64,000 nt of DNA from contig OX291552.1 of assembly GCA_946406115.1 (NCBI GenBank), positions 2,542,001 through 2,606,000 of the forward strand, read 5' to 3'. This document shows positions 32,722 to 42,790 of this stretch, piece by piece. Position 1 is the first letter of the stretch, and each line of letters starts with the position of its first letter. A program made the position numbers and the translations under genes. The DNA is from Apoda limacodes. Taxonomy: Eukaryota > Arthropoda > Insecta > Lepidoptera > Limacodidae. The notes under the pieces were generated by a model. That model was not told the origin of the DNA, ran no database searches, and was given only the letters and a program-made list of their open reading frames with translations.

Positions 32722-33190
32722 TTTTAGGGTTCCGTACCCAAGGGGTTATTAGCGGAACCCTATTACTAAGGCGCCGCTGTCCGTCCGTCTGTCCATCCGT
32801 CCGTCTGTCACCAGGCTGTATATCATGAACCGTGATAGTTAGACAGTTGAAATTTTCACAGAAGATGTAATTCTGTTGCCGCTATAACAAAAAATAATAA
32901 AAAACCGAATAAAATAAATATTTAAGGGGGCTCCCATACAACAAACATGAATTTTTTGCTCGATTTTGCTCGATATTAATAACGGCAACAGGTAGACGCT
33001 TAAAATATACACAGAATATTTAGTTATATAGTCACTTTAAAAATAAATAATTAAATTAAAATAAAACAAATATTTAAAAAAATCACGTTTGTTATATCCC
33101 ATATAACAAACGTGATTTTTTTGCCATTTTTAATGATAATGGTACGGAACCCTTCGTGCGCGAGTCCGGCTCGCACTTGGCGGGTTTTTT
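32722..33190 (+). mobile_element. GGGTTCCGTACC-type repeat with palindrome
   Basis: Head TTTTTAGGGTTCCGTACCC and CCGTCCGTCTGTCCATC. Then AAGGGGGCTCCCATACAACA and the palindrome at 33076-33122. Tail GGTACGGAACCCTTCGTGCG then CGAGTCCGGCTCGCACTTGG and CGGGTTTTTT. Head and tail are inverse over GGGTTCCGTACC. This is the best-preserved copy in the window for both ends. Confidence 0.75.
33076..33122. repeat. Perfect 22-bp palindrome with 3-nt loop
   Basis: Arm AAAAAAATCACGTTTGTTAT then AT, loop CCC, and the exact reverse complement. As RNA it would form an uninterrupted 22-bp hairpin. Confidence 0.95.
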
Positions 33191-34144
33191 CCATTGAACC
33201 TAACTAATTGTTAAATTGTTTTCATTGTCATCGTGGTTGTTTTATGTCACTGTTCTCTCATCACCCGGTAATAATTACCGAATATATACCAAATTGTGAT
33301 AAATATTAATATAGTATCTGACAAGTAAGTAAAATAAAGTTCTTTTTAATTTCTCGCAGTCACCGGTTAAATTTAGAGGATACAACACGTGAATAAAATA
33401 ATAATATCTCGATCCTTTGTTATTCCCGCTCCGCTCAGGATTCTACTCTAGAATCTCTCGCTACGCTTGGGCAACCTTATCGCAACCTTTGCTACTCTCG
33501 TGATCCAACTTTGTCTCTTGTTTTAAATTTTCTTTTTTTTTTTATTTGTTGTATAATTTACTATTCTTACCCTCAGAATAAAAGCTTTCGGATCTAGCTT
33601 CTTCCTATTACATACTATTTTCTCTATTTTTTAGGTTTATTTAGCAGCACGGCTGCATTAAGGTAAATTCAAGTAGGTTGATTTTGGCAAATTTTACAAC
33701 AGAGCGATAGTCTGTATTCGTGTAATTTTGTGTAATGTTATAGATAGAACGTCGTAGAAAGCTTTTTAATAAAATTCAGCGTTTTTTGCACCCTAGTCCC
33801 CACCATAAAATTGATACAAGTGAAAATTAGTTCTAGTTTAGTTTTACAATAAGTTTTCAGTAAGTTCTACTAAGCATAAAACAAACAATAAACTTAGTTG
33901 ACTTTATTTAAGGCGCTGGCACAAACTAAAAACCAGTTACCTACGACTTACTTGACTTAAGCTTCACTCAATATTGTTTTACCTATAATTAAAGTTAAGT
34001 ATTTTATTCGCTTGATTGGGAGCAATGGACGCTTTCTGAATGAAATGATAATAAAAAAAGCTAGCTAGTCAAATGTCAAAATTCGTGCAATATGCGTTTC
34101 GTTTTTGTTATCGTCTAAACCCAGAAACAATGTTAAAGAGATCA
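33191..34144. other. AT-rich DNA, nothing recognised
   Basis: No repeat or coding signal recognised. T-rich near 33530. Confidence 0.4.
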
Positions 34145-34779
34145 AATAATTTATTTATTTCATTTATAATATATATACAAAACAGTTGCGGTGCTTTCCA
34201 CATTAGGTTGCCCTGTGTTGTGGGTAAACAGGTTCTCCCCAAGTTTTCTTAATTAAATTAGTAAAATATTGTATAAGTGAACATTTAGAAATTTATTATT
34301 TAGAAATTTAGATTTTTTTTCTGATTTGAATATATATCTAATCAGCATGTGCTATTAATTATTTTTTCAATGTCGGTATAGTCATATGGAATTAGCCATT
34401 TTATTAAAAATGCCCTAAATGAGTGGCTGTCAAGCGTACGAATATTTGTGTCTTTTTGTAAAATTTTATTGTATATTGTCGGAGCTAGATGTTCATATTG
34501 CCTGCGAGCAAATTCAGTTTTAGTATTTGGAACCGGGCATCGTTTTATACGTTTGGAGGTATAAAGTGGGTACAGTTACTCTATGATATTTACACAGAGT
34601 TTGTATGATATATAACTTGCGTACAGACAAAACTTCTGCCTCTTTGTAGAGTGACACAGTAGGATGACGGAATGGTAAACCTAATAATACCTTAAGAACC
34701 GCTCTTTGAGCTCTATCAATTTCTATGGTATAAGATTTTGCAGCTCCACCCCATGAAGTAACACAATATGTAAGAATAC
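34145..34779 (-). pseudogene. LINE A, 3' half (RT C-terminal part and 3' UTR)
   Basis: On the minus strand the frame continues from the 5' half: LTYCVTSWGGAAKSYTIEID then RAQRAVLKVLLGLPFRHPT and LYKEAEVLSVRKLYIIQTLC. This is the conserved post-RT region of CR1/Jockey-like LINEs. Later stops and a frameshift appear from about 34520 on. The 3' UTR includes AACACAGGGCAACCTAATGT and ends near 34145 in AAATAAATAAATTATTT. Separated from its 5' half by the LINE B insertion. Confidence 0.75.
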
Positions 34780-35574
34780 TTGTGTCTCAAATCGAGATCG
34801 GTCTCTGACTGGGGGCGGGAAAACTTGGTCCGATTCAACCCTTCAAAGACACAAGTCTGCGCGTTCACCGCTAAGAAAACCCCATTCACTGTAGTCCCAC
34901 AATTCCAGAACACTCCCCTCTCCATCTCCAAGAGCATTGGGATCCTTGGCGTTGACATCTCCAGCAATGTTCAGTTCCGAGATCATTTGCTAGACAAGGT
35001 AAAGCTGGCGTCCAAGAAACTTGGTGTACTCAACAGAGCGAAGCAGTACTTCACGTCGGGGCAAAGGTTGCTACATTACAAGTCGCAAGTCCGGCCCCAT
35101 ATGGAGTACTGCTGCCATCTCTGGACGGGTGCACCCGGATACCAGCTTGGTCCTTTTGACTCGGTTCAACGACGGGCTGTGAGAATTGTCGACGATCCCA
35201 AACTCACTTGCGATATCGAGCCCTTAAGTCTGAGGAGAGACTTTGCCGCCCTGTGTGTTTTCTACCGCTTGTACAATGGATTGTGTTCTGAGGAATTGTT
35301 CGAAATGATGCCCACGGCTACTTTCTACCATCGCACCGCACGTCATCGACAGGGAATTCATTCTCACACTTTGGAACCGAAATGGTCGCGTACAGTGCGG
35401 TTTCAGAGAAACTTCCTCCCGCGAACGCTTGGGTTGTGGAATGAGCTCTCTGCCAAGGTTTTCTCTAAGGACTACAGTATGGGGTTCTTCAAAAAAGAAG
35501 TTATAAGATTTCTAAAGGGCCGACAACGCGCGAGTGATGCCCCTGGTGTTGCAAGCGTCCATAGGCTACGGTGA
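34780..35574 (+). CDS. LINE B reverse transcriptase, C-terminal 264 residues
   Basis: Open from the truncation point to TGA at 35572-35574. Residues 9-33 (SDWGRENLVRFNPSKTQVCA, then FTAKK) are the conserved W..NLV.FN..KTQ block that follows the RT catalytic YADD motif. Residues 50-75 (SISKSIGILGVDISSNVQFR) cover the LG block, and residues 85-125 (KKLGVLNRAKQYFTSGQRLL through HMEYCCHLWTGAP) the thumb-like region. The rest (QRRAVRIVDDP, SLRRDFAALCVFYRLYNGLC, FLPRTLGLWNEL, FKKEVIRFLKGRQR) is the family's C-terminal end. Endonuclease and the catalytic RT core are missing through 5' truncation, so it cannot act alone. The first codon is TTG; no native start is present. Confidence 0.85.
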   Translation: MCLKSRSVSDWGRENLVRFNPSKTQVCAFTAKKTPFTVVPQFQNTPLSISKSIGILGVDISSNVQFRDHLLDKVKLASKKLGVLNRAKQYFTSGQRLLHYKSQVRPHMEYCCHLWTGAPGYQLGPFDSVQRRAVRIVDDPKLTCDIEPLSLRRDFAALCVFYRLYNGLCSEELFEMMPTATFYHRTARHRQGIHSHTLEPKWSRTVRFQRNFLPRTLGLWNELSAKVFSKDYSMGFFKKEVIRFLKGRQRASDAPGVASVHRLR

Positions 35575-35632
35575 CCGCTTACCATCAGGCGGACTGTAGG
35601 CTTGTTTGCCACCTTAGTGGTTAAAAAAAAAA
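34780..35632 (+). mobile_element. LINE B, 5'-truncated insertion, poly(A)-ended
   Basis: Inserted in opposite orientation inside LINE A. Starts near 34780 with RT sequence already in progress and ends CCACCTTAGTGG plus 12 A. AATAC occurs on both sides (34775-34779 and 35633-35637), consistent with a short target-site duplication, although its first bases merge with the poly(A). Removing the insert rejoins the LINE A frame exactly. It is the best-preserved LINE B copy here. Confidence 0.85.
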
Positions 35633-36475
35633 AATACACTGGCCTATAGCCTTATAAACTGAGATTAATAACTTGCGATCTGCAGCGATCCTAAGATTTT
35701 TAAAAACGTGTATTAGTTTACGCATTCTAACCGCAAGGGTAGTGATGTGATTACTCCATTGCAGTCTATCATCAACAGTAACTTCAAGATTTTTAGTTAC
35801 CGTGGTCCTACTGAGTGTTACACATTTGCATGTATTACGGTGTGGATGCCTGTTGCAAGGGTACGTGTGTTTTATTATGCTGAAGTTCTTAGGGTTGATA
35901 ACAACAGTTTTGCTGAAGCATAGGTAGTTTGTTTTCATGGTGTTTAGAGTTAAGAGGTTATCTTCAAGCCACCAGGCTATCTTAGAGAGTCCTTCTCCAA
36001 TAAGCTGCTTAACTTCGTTCCATGTATTGGCGTGAAAAACAACCACAGTGTCGACTGCAAACATCAGCATGTCAGATCCACTTATTTCTATGTCACAAAT
36101 ACTGTTGATATAAAACAAAAACAGAGTTGGTCCAAGCGTACTTCCTTGTGGGTCTCCACAAGTACATATTACTTTCTGACTATAGTTGTTCTCCACCTTC
36201 ACAATCTGGTGTCTGTTTGTTAAATAGTTTTCAATCCAAGAGTGTACCTTACCCCTAACACCAATATTTTCCAGACGTTTGAGCAGTATGGGAATGGAGA
36301 CCGTATCGAATGCTTTTTGAAGGTCCAAAAACACACCAACAAATCTCTCTCCATCATCTAGATACTTTGTGATCATAGAGGTTAGTTTGAGTACAGCATC
36401 TTCTGTAGACCTTCCTTGCCTAAAACCATACTGATTGTTTGACACATAAAATGAAAAATACAGACAATATATGCT
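35633..36475 (-). pseudogene. LINE A, 5' part of surviving copy (RT core), catalytic residue lost
   Basis: On the minus strand an open frame from 36445 encodes NQYGFRQGRSTEDAV (residues 4-18), FLDLQKAFDTV (39-49; RT motif A, first catalytic Asp) and GDPQGSTLGPTLFLFYIN (97-114; motif B). FAVDT (129-133) stands where FADDT is expected, so the first Asp of motif C is Val. ENLLTLNTMKTNYLCF-like sequence follows. RT activity would be abolished. The frame is then cut at Gln-Cys-Ile by the LINE B insertion. The 5' end near 36475 abuts a GGGTTCCGTACC fragment; the endonuclease is absent. Confidence 0.85.
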
Positions 36476-36479
36476 ACTT

Positions 36480-36545
36480 TGCTTAAAAAACCGGCCAAGG
36501 GCGGTCTAGCGAACGCACCGAGGGTTCCGTACAAACTTATTATAT
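36480..36545 (-). mobile_element. GGGTTCCGTACC-type repeat, terminal fragment
   Basis: AAAAAACCGGCCAAGGGCGG then TCTAGCGAACGCACC and GAGGGTTCCGTACAAAC is the reverse complement of the family's tail. Confidence 0.65.
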
Positions 36546-37164
36546 GTAGATTATTAATTAATTATCAGTTTTTGTTTTTTTTTGTTATATTGGTAATGTA
36601 ACATTTTGCTTCTCGAAAGTCTTTGAAATACTTATTATTATGAGAAAGTGACATAATTCAAGATATTTTTATGTAATCCTATGATAATGTATCAGTAATT
36701 AGGTGACCTTGAATAAAATCTACTGCTATACCACACCACGCACCAAGCTTCAGACAAGTATCTTAATACAAATAATAATAGTATTAAAATAATAAATAAA
36801 TAATTATACAAAACTAATAACAAGCAAGCTGCTAGCCAAATCATAAATCAAGTATGTTGCAGTTTTGATGATTGCCTTAAGCTTTGTGAAGGCGAGATAC
36901 TACATTTTAACTTAGTTTTTTGGTATGATTTAAGATACTTGAATAATTCTTTTGACAATAGCAGAAATTAAAAGAATGAGGTGTTTTGGATGTAAAAATA
37001 AATATGCGCTGAGTTAATACGAATCCAACGGCTTAAAAAAATTTTGAAAATAATTGAGATACTACTAGCAGCGGAATAGCTTACAGGAGTTAGCTAAAAT
37101 GTTTAAAAAAAGACGAATTACACTGCCTGATTCCGACCCCTGGTGGCAAGCGACGTTAGGTTAG
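36546..37164. other. AT-rich DNA, nothing recognised
   Basis: No repeat or coding signal recognised. Confidence 0.4.
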
Positions 37165-37354
37165 GGCTATCTAATTTATCTGGCACTCCTGGAACCAAGC
37201 GGCCCTGGACACAGGCGGCTATCTAACGTATCGGGCACCCCTAGAACCAAGCGGACATATACAAAGGTGGCCATCTAATGTATCTAGCACCTCTGGGACC
37301 AAGCAGCCCTATACACAAGCGGCTGCCTAACCTATCTGGCACTCTCAGAACCAC
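37165..37354 (+). repeat. 52-bp minisatellite, 3.65 units
   Basis: Units start at 37165, 37217, 37269 and 37321 (partial) with GGCTATCTAA-like sequence, followed by TATCTGGCACTCCT-like and GGAACCAAGCGGCC-like blocks. Units are exactly 52 bp but diverged from each other, so the array is not recent. Confidence 0.9.
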
Positions 37355-38439
37355 TTAAATCTTTAATAAATAATACATTGATCATTTCTTACATATCTCC
37401 CAAATAATTAATGTCAACAATTTAACTGTAATTCTAGTCGACACACAAAAAGGAAAAAAAACTTATATTCATACCCCATACATACATACATAAAACAAAT
37501 CTATACTAATGCTATAATGAGATGGAACAGAGTTTGCAGTTTATAAATCATGTGTGCCTTTTTCTTTACCATAACTACGACATTTCTGCGCGTAATAGAT
37601 TTTTTTGGCAGCAAAACGTCCATCAATGATCTAAGCGTGGTGGCCAGAATTTATAGTTTTAATATTAGAGAGGATCACAAAATTCAAAACTAGTTTGCTT
37701 TAAAAGTATGCTTTAAATAAGAAAAAAATGGGTTGATTTCACCAACATACAAAACTGACTGAGTTTTTTGTGCAAGTGAAACATAACATAAAATAGCAGA
37801 AAATATCTTACAATAACATTTTCAGTTGAGTATTTTACAAAGATAATATATTCCGTTGCTACCTATTTTTTATAAGATGGCCTTACAATACATATACTAG
37901 TCGGTAGCTGCGGGTTTGCCTAAGAAGATTTTTAAGTTACTTAACTTGGTTTTCCACAAGAATCTATACAATAATAGTACAATGTAATGTTATAATAATC
38001 TTTGTGAAATAAAACGAAAGAAATTTTGTGCAAATTAGTTTATAAAATAATTATACCGAATGATAGAAATACTCTTTTCTATGTTGGTTGCGCTTAACAG
38101 TGTTAAAAAGTTATATGAACAGTGTTAAAAAGTTATATGAAAGTAAGTCCCTTTTCATTCCTTACGTTTTTGAACAATTTGTGTGTAATGACATCTTAAG
38201 GCGGCAGTACACGATGGCTCATGATAGCCCACGGTCAACCACGCACCAAGATAGGACATCATGGTGCCGATGTTTACACGATGGTCAGTCTTTTGTTTAC
38301 TGCATGGTGATCGATGTAAGATGGACGTTGACACCGTTGCAATTCATGCGATTTATTTACATTCAGATTACAAATACTGCTTTTTTTTATACAATAAAAA
38401 ATATTTAAAAAAGGTTTTCTTTGCACAACGACATATTTT
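37355..38439. other. AT-rich DNA with small direct repeat and repeat traces
   Basis: AACAGTGTTAAAAAGTTATA then TG is directly duplicated at about 38097-38140. ACTAGTCGGTAGCTGCGGGT at 37897 looks like a minus-strand Helitron end. GGCGGCAGTACACGATGG at 38201 and GCACGATGGCGAAGGCG at 38631 may be edges of a MITE. The open frames at 38088-38446 overlap this and are not supported. Confidence 0.4.
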
Positions 38440-38573
38440 TTCGTAATCCTTTATAATGACCTTGATTCACAGTTACTGTGCGGACTGATTAAACAACAGA
38501 CTATTGTGTAAATAAGCAAGCCTTGGTGGGCCGCGATTCCTTTGATGTGTGTCGCGGCGACCGCTAGTATTTT
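38440..38573 (+). mobile_element. Helitron-like 3' fragment
   Basis: Ends GTGTCGCGGCGACCGCTAG before T, with GTCGCGGCGAC as a perfect hairpin just upstream of CTAG. Same end type as 4732. Confidence 0.5.
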
Positions 38574-39297
38574 CATTGCTCACAACGATAGGCCATTGCT
38601 TTCCATTGAACGCCAGTAACCTCTATTTATGCACGATGGCGAAGGCGTCTCGTGGGCTAGCATGGACGATTATGTACAACCGGCTTTATAGGACGTTCAT
38701 TTAAATTAAATTTTAACATAAGGTAGGTTGCTGTAGATGTAGGCTAAAAATTAAACAAGTAAATATGGGTCTCTAGACCCGCAATACACTACCGTTTCAG
38801 CCATATTTTCTATTCAAAATTTGTTGGTAGGAGTTGGGAAAACAAACCAACATTTTTTCGTAATAATAGTATGATTTATAAATAACATAATATATAAGCA
38901 TATAAGTTATCTGGCTCGTGTATCTCTATTTACCAACCGACTACACAATGCTGTGTGAATATTAATTTTTGCCAGGTTTAGGCCAAACAATTCGCAACGC
39001 TTGAGTTTTGTATATGGGCCACGACATCGTCAAGGTGAAATACAAAATTTAGTGACAAATTGAACAGTCTTTGTACATCTGTATAAACTTATTGTCTTTA
39101 TTTATTTAGCATTAATACTATTAGATTTTGTTAATATGTAAAAAGAACATCTGTATAAACTTAGACGCCATGTAGATTTGTATAATAGGTTTGAGGCTAG
39201 ACGGAGAGTTTCAATTTCAATGAGAATATAGGTAGTTCGTTTTCTATGTGCACGGAACCGAGTTCTAGATCCAAAACAAACGAGTAACGATTTATAA
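38574..39297. other. AT-rich DNA, nothing firm
   Basis: Apart from the possible MITE edge at 38631, nothing recognised. Confidence 0.35.
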
Positions 39298-39640
39298 TCT
39301 ATACATATAAAAGGCTTTGTACTGAATGACTGATGGATCAACCCACAGCCTAATCAGCTCATCTGCATTGTAGAGACCTGAAACTTGAAGGGTGTGTTTA
39401 TTGTATGACGTAAGCATCCGATAAGAAAGGATTTTCCGAAATTCTACCCCTAAGGGGGTGAAAAAGGGGGACAAAGTTTGTATGGGACAACGTGATTCCG
39501 TGGTCTAATCTCCTTCAAATTTTACATAAACCTGTTTTATTAGACAACCCTTATTAGATAACCTGTTTTAACAGAATTGGTGAAAGACGTGTTTCGTGTT
39601 TTATTGAAATTCATCCCCTAACGGGGTTGACAGGTAATTT
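39298..39640 (+). mobile_element. Helitron-like 5' fragment
   Basis: A|TCTATACATATAAAAGGCTT then GTCTACAATG-type text, CTACCCCTAAGGGGGTGAAA and AAGTTTGTATGGGACAACG follow the usual order of another short lepidopteran Helitron-like family. No 3' end; the next complete Helitron starts at 39774. Confidence 0.45.
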
Positions 39641-39773
39641 GGCCGTCATATGCTTCGAAGTTGATAACAATTCTCCTTAGTGCTTTTGATTTAAATTACA
39701 TTTTATTTTAACAACTCAATTCGATTTTATTCAAAAAAGGTTAAACTCACTCAAAAACATAAGCAAATCTTCA

Positions 39774-40316
39774 TCTATACTTAAATTTTATAAAGCTGAA
39801 GAGTTTGTTTGTTTGTTTGCTTTAACAAGCTAATATCAGGAACTACTGGTCCTATTTGAAAAATGTTTCAGTGTTAGAAAGCCCATTTATCGAGAAAGGT
39901 TATAGGCACTCATCAATCAGGCATCATTACGCTAAGACCAACAGGAGCGGAGCACCAATAAATAATGTTCAAAATCAGGGTTTTTTTTTTGAGAGCTTCC
40001 GCTGCGTGCCCTGCGTAAACGGTTAAAGTTTCGCAAAAATCATGCATGACAGAATTGTTACCTAAGCTAAGAAAGGGTTTTCCAAAACTCACCCCCTAAA
40101 CGGTTCAAAGTTTGTATGATGCTCGCGAGGTTAAACCATAGTTAATTAGTTTTTAGTAGTTTATTTTTCATTATTTTTGAGAAAGAGAGAGAGGGAAGGG
40201 GATATAGATGGAGAGAGAGTGTTAGTAGGTTTTTTTTTCTATAATTGAGGAGAAGCCGTAAGAATCCTACGCCGATAACCAAATTTAGGGCGGGCGAAGC
40301 CGCTGGCGGAAGCTAG
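39774..40316 (+). mobile_element. Non-autonomous Helitron, complete ends
   Basis: Starts A|TCTATACTTAAATTTTATAA then AGCTGAAGAGTTTG. Ends GGGCGGGCGAAGCCGCTGGC then GGAAGCTAG|T with the GCGGGCGAAGCCGC hairpin. The interior holds a GA-rich tract (about 40181-40220) shared with the element at 12575, but not the longer interior of those at 15271 and 49177. About 543 bp, non-coding. Confidence 0.8.
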
Positions 40317-40589
40317 TGATAAATACAAAGATGTCAAATACCGCTTTGTTTTTGATGAAATTTATAGTTCGACACTGTAAATTGATTAATTGATAAATGT
40401 TATTGGAAAAAAAATATTTAACTTATTAAATGTGCAAGTTTTTAGGCATTGAGATTTTTTTATTTATTTACCTGTTAAGACAGTTAAGATCATTTTTTTT
40501 TCATTAATTTTAGGGTTTTAGTACTAAATAAGTAACCTAGTGAAAAGTGTTACGTTTTTGTTGCAACAGTTTAGGAATTGCCGCACCTA
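40317..40589. other. AT-rich DNA, nothing recognised
   Basis: No repeat or coding signal recognised. Confidence 0.4.
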
Positions 40590-41520
40590 CCTTATAAAAG
40601 ACTCAATATTAAAGACTGCATTTTCTACGCTTTGGCAATACTGCATAGCAGGGATGTGCATCGCTTACACATGGTTGTATAAAGGCAGTATTCGCAAACA
40701 TCCCTGATGCATTGCAAAATCGAGGCACCCCCAACTGCATCCGAAAAGCATTATTATACTCCACTGTACTGCTTTTTCGTATAATCGGCCCACAGGCAAC
40801 CCGTGTAGAAGGAGGTACAAAATGTTCTAAAAAAAGATAAATTTCACCTCTTCCGAAAAATGAGCAAACCTGCAGGCAACCATATTCACCCCTACAGACA
40901 GCGCTGTTCGCTCCCTTTCTATGTCCGCATTGTCTTTTAGGTCAGCGGTAATAATTTGTCCAAGATATTTGAATTGTTCAACCCTCTTAAGTGGCAAACC
41001 ATTAAGCTTTATTGTTGGTATGCAAGCAGCAAGTACATAACTCTCACAAATAGATATTGACTAAGATAACCCATATACAGAAGCACTCAGCAGCCTCCTA
41101 ATGTTATTTAGACAGACAACATCAATATGACAATCTACATGAGTGCTGCTAATTTCCTCCATAGCGTGTTTATATACAGATTGAAGAGCTTGGGCGAGGT
41201 CAGCCCTCCTTGTCTTACTCCGTACTCCAACCGCATGGGTCCAATAAATTTTGATACCGATATTTAAATAAATTAATAAGTTCAATTGGCATAGAGGAAC
41301 TGCTTAATTTCTTTCATAGGTAGCTGTAGGAAACCAAGTCAATCGCCTTCTATAGGTCCAGGAAGCCGGCAAACTCAGGCGTTTTCCGCACAGTGTAGTA
41401 TTAGTTGATGGTTTGCTTAAAACACAATATTGCCGTCTCCGTTGAGAGTCCAGACTTGAAACTTTCGTGGATCTTTAGGTGTTTATCCAGCTCAGAGTTT
41501 AGCACTTGTAGTTTTGTGTT
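40590..41520 (-). pseudogene. LINE C reverse transcriptase fragment, degraded
   Basis: The minus strand reads, with frameshifts and stops: ESFKSGLSTETAILCFKQTI (RT start), TPEFAGFLDL.KAIDLVSY (motif A with Lys-Ala-Ile-Asp), GPMRLEYGVRQGGLTSPKLF then NLYIN (motif B), SSTHVDCHIDVVCLNNIRRL, CIPTIKLNGLPLKRVEQFKY then LGQIITADLKDNADIERER (LG block) and NMVACRFAHFSEEVK. The YADD motif falls in the decayed stretch between. Different from LINE A and B by its VRQGGLTSP motif. A lepidopteran LINE; the clade is not assigned. Confidence 0.75.
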
Positions 41521-41904
41521 TGGGTTCTGAAAAACTGATGAATCTATCATATAATATAAACAAAAAATCTCATTGCTAAAAAGAACTTGGCATTTAATAT
41601 AACAAACTATAAAACTTTCAAACAGCACGCTACCGGCCACCGCCTACGCATACCTACACACGTCTTCACAAAACGTCCTTGTTTAAACAATTTGCGTTTT
41701 TGTGGAATCAAATTATTATCACAACCTCGTGCAGGCACCTACCACGAGTGTGTAAATCACTGTTTGTGTGTTACTAACAGATCCGAAAAACCAAGGCAAG
41801 GGGAGAATATTTATTCAAGAAATAGAGTTGCAGACAACCATGATTGTAAGAAGAGGGTAAATGATTTTATTCATAGGTAGCTGTAGTTAACTACCGCCAT
41901 GGAT
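41521..41904. other. Mixed DNA between LINE remnants
   Basis: The 97-residue plus frame at 41587-41880 has no recognisable domain. It overlaps the outer edge of LINE C and is not supported as a gene. Confidence 0.35.
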
Positions 41905-42345
41905 ACTGCGACTTACCTGACTTACTTTTCGGCTTAAAGTTAAAAACTGTTTATCACGTGACGATGGCAAGAGACCCTATGGGATGACTTTAATTCCATG
42001 GCGTAGTGGGAGGCCGCTGGTGTGGGATGCTACCTGCGTTGATACCCTAGCTTCTTCCCATCTTCAAAATAGTTCCAGGGCGCGGGTGCTTGAGCAATAT
42101 TAGCCGAGGCCTCCAAGCGTAGGACATATGTAATTATTGGTGATGGCTATGTTTTTCTTCCATTTGGAGTTGAAGCAATGAGTCCCTGGGGTTCTGAAGC
42201 AAAGAAGTTTGTAAAAGAGATCTCTAAACGTTTAACTGAGGTTACAGGAAACCCGAGAGTTGGCGCTTACCTTTGCCAGCGAATAGGTTTGGCTATTCAA
42301 CGAGGTACCTTGCCTGCAGATAGCTATCTAGAGACAGTTTTTTAG
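41905..42345 (+). pseudogene. LINE D, C-terminal domain, one frameshift
   Basis: On the plus strand [20 protein letters not shown] then [20 protein letters not shown] meets a stop. One frame over it continues [20 protein letters not shown] then LPFGVEAMSPWGSEAKKFVK, RLTEVTGNPRVGAYLCQRIG and LAIQRGTLPADSYLETVF before a stop at 42343-42345. I recognise the PW..GR.LVWDATC.DTLA...L block and the ETLGPWG...QR.SLA.QRG block as the C-terminal end of retroelement RT proteins in insects and marine invertebrates. Whether it belonged to LINE C, in opposite orientation here, cannot be told. Confidence 0.65.
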
Positions 42346-42690
42346 TTATAATAATTTTAATTAGTTTATATTTCTTTTTGAATTCGTTTATTAATTTTAT
42401 CTTTATTAGTTTAATTTTAAAAATGTGTTATACTTAATTTATAATGTTACAAATAAATTTATTCGTATAATTGTAAACTGTTTCGTAGGTTTGTCTATTG
42501 AAAAATGATTTTACTAACTGCTAAGAACTGCAGCCAAATGATGTTCATTTGCATCCCGCAATCGAGTGGCCACTCGACTGTCAGAGTTCTCAAGCCCTCA
42601 CGAGGCCTTTTACTTAGCTTAAAGACTGCTATCATAATGTGACAACAGCCAGGACAGGCGGAGTTCCCCTTCGAAGCGCAGTGGAACTAT
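42346..42690. other. AT-rich, then mixed DNA
   Basis: 42346-42480 is AT-rich and could be the LINE D 3' UTR. 42520-42690 (GAGTGGCCACTCGAC, GGACAGGCGGAGTTCCCC) has the look of a dispersed repeat but was not identified. Confidence 0.35.
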
Positions 42691-42696
42691 AAAATG

Positions 42697-42790
42697 TGCC
42701 ACTAGATGGTCACCTATCCGGATACTGGCCATGCCCGACGTTGCTTCAATTCGCTTATCGTGTTGGATCGATAAGTGGGACTGGGCCACG
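42697..42790 (-). mobile_element. 5S rRNA-derived fragment
   Basis: The minus strand reads GAAGCAACGTCGGGCATGGC then CAGTATCCGGATAGGTGACC, closely following animal 5S rRNA from box C onward (AAGCAACGTCGGGC, GGTCAGTACTTGGATGGGTG, ACC). It is too diverged to be a functional gene and lacks a recognisable 5' half. Confidence 0.6.

Noticed and set aside
36032..36223. Plus-strand open frame of 63 residues
   Set aside because: It is the antisense shadow of the LINE A reverse transcriptase.
42697..42790. Possible functional 5S rRNA gene
   Set aside because: Only the 3' half is recognisable and it carries several changes. There is no complete internal control region, so it is a derived fragment.
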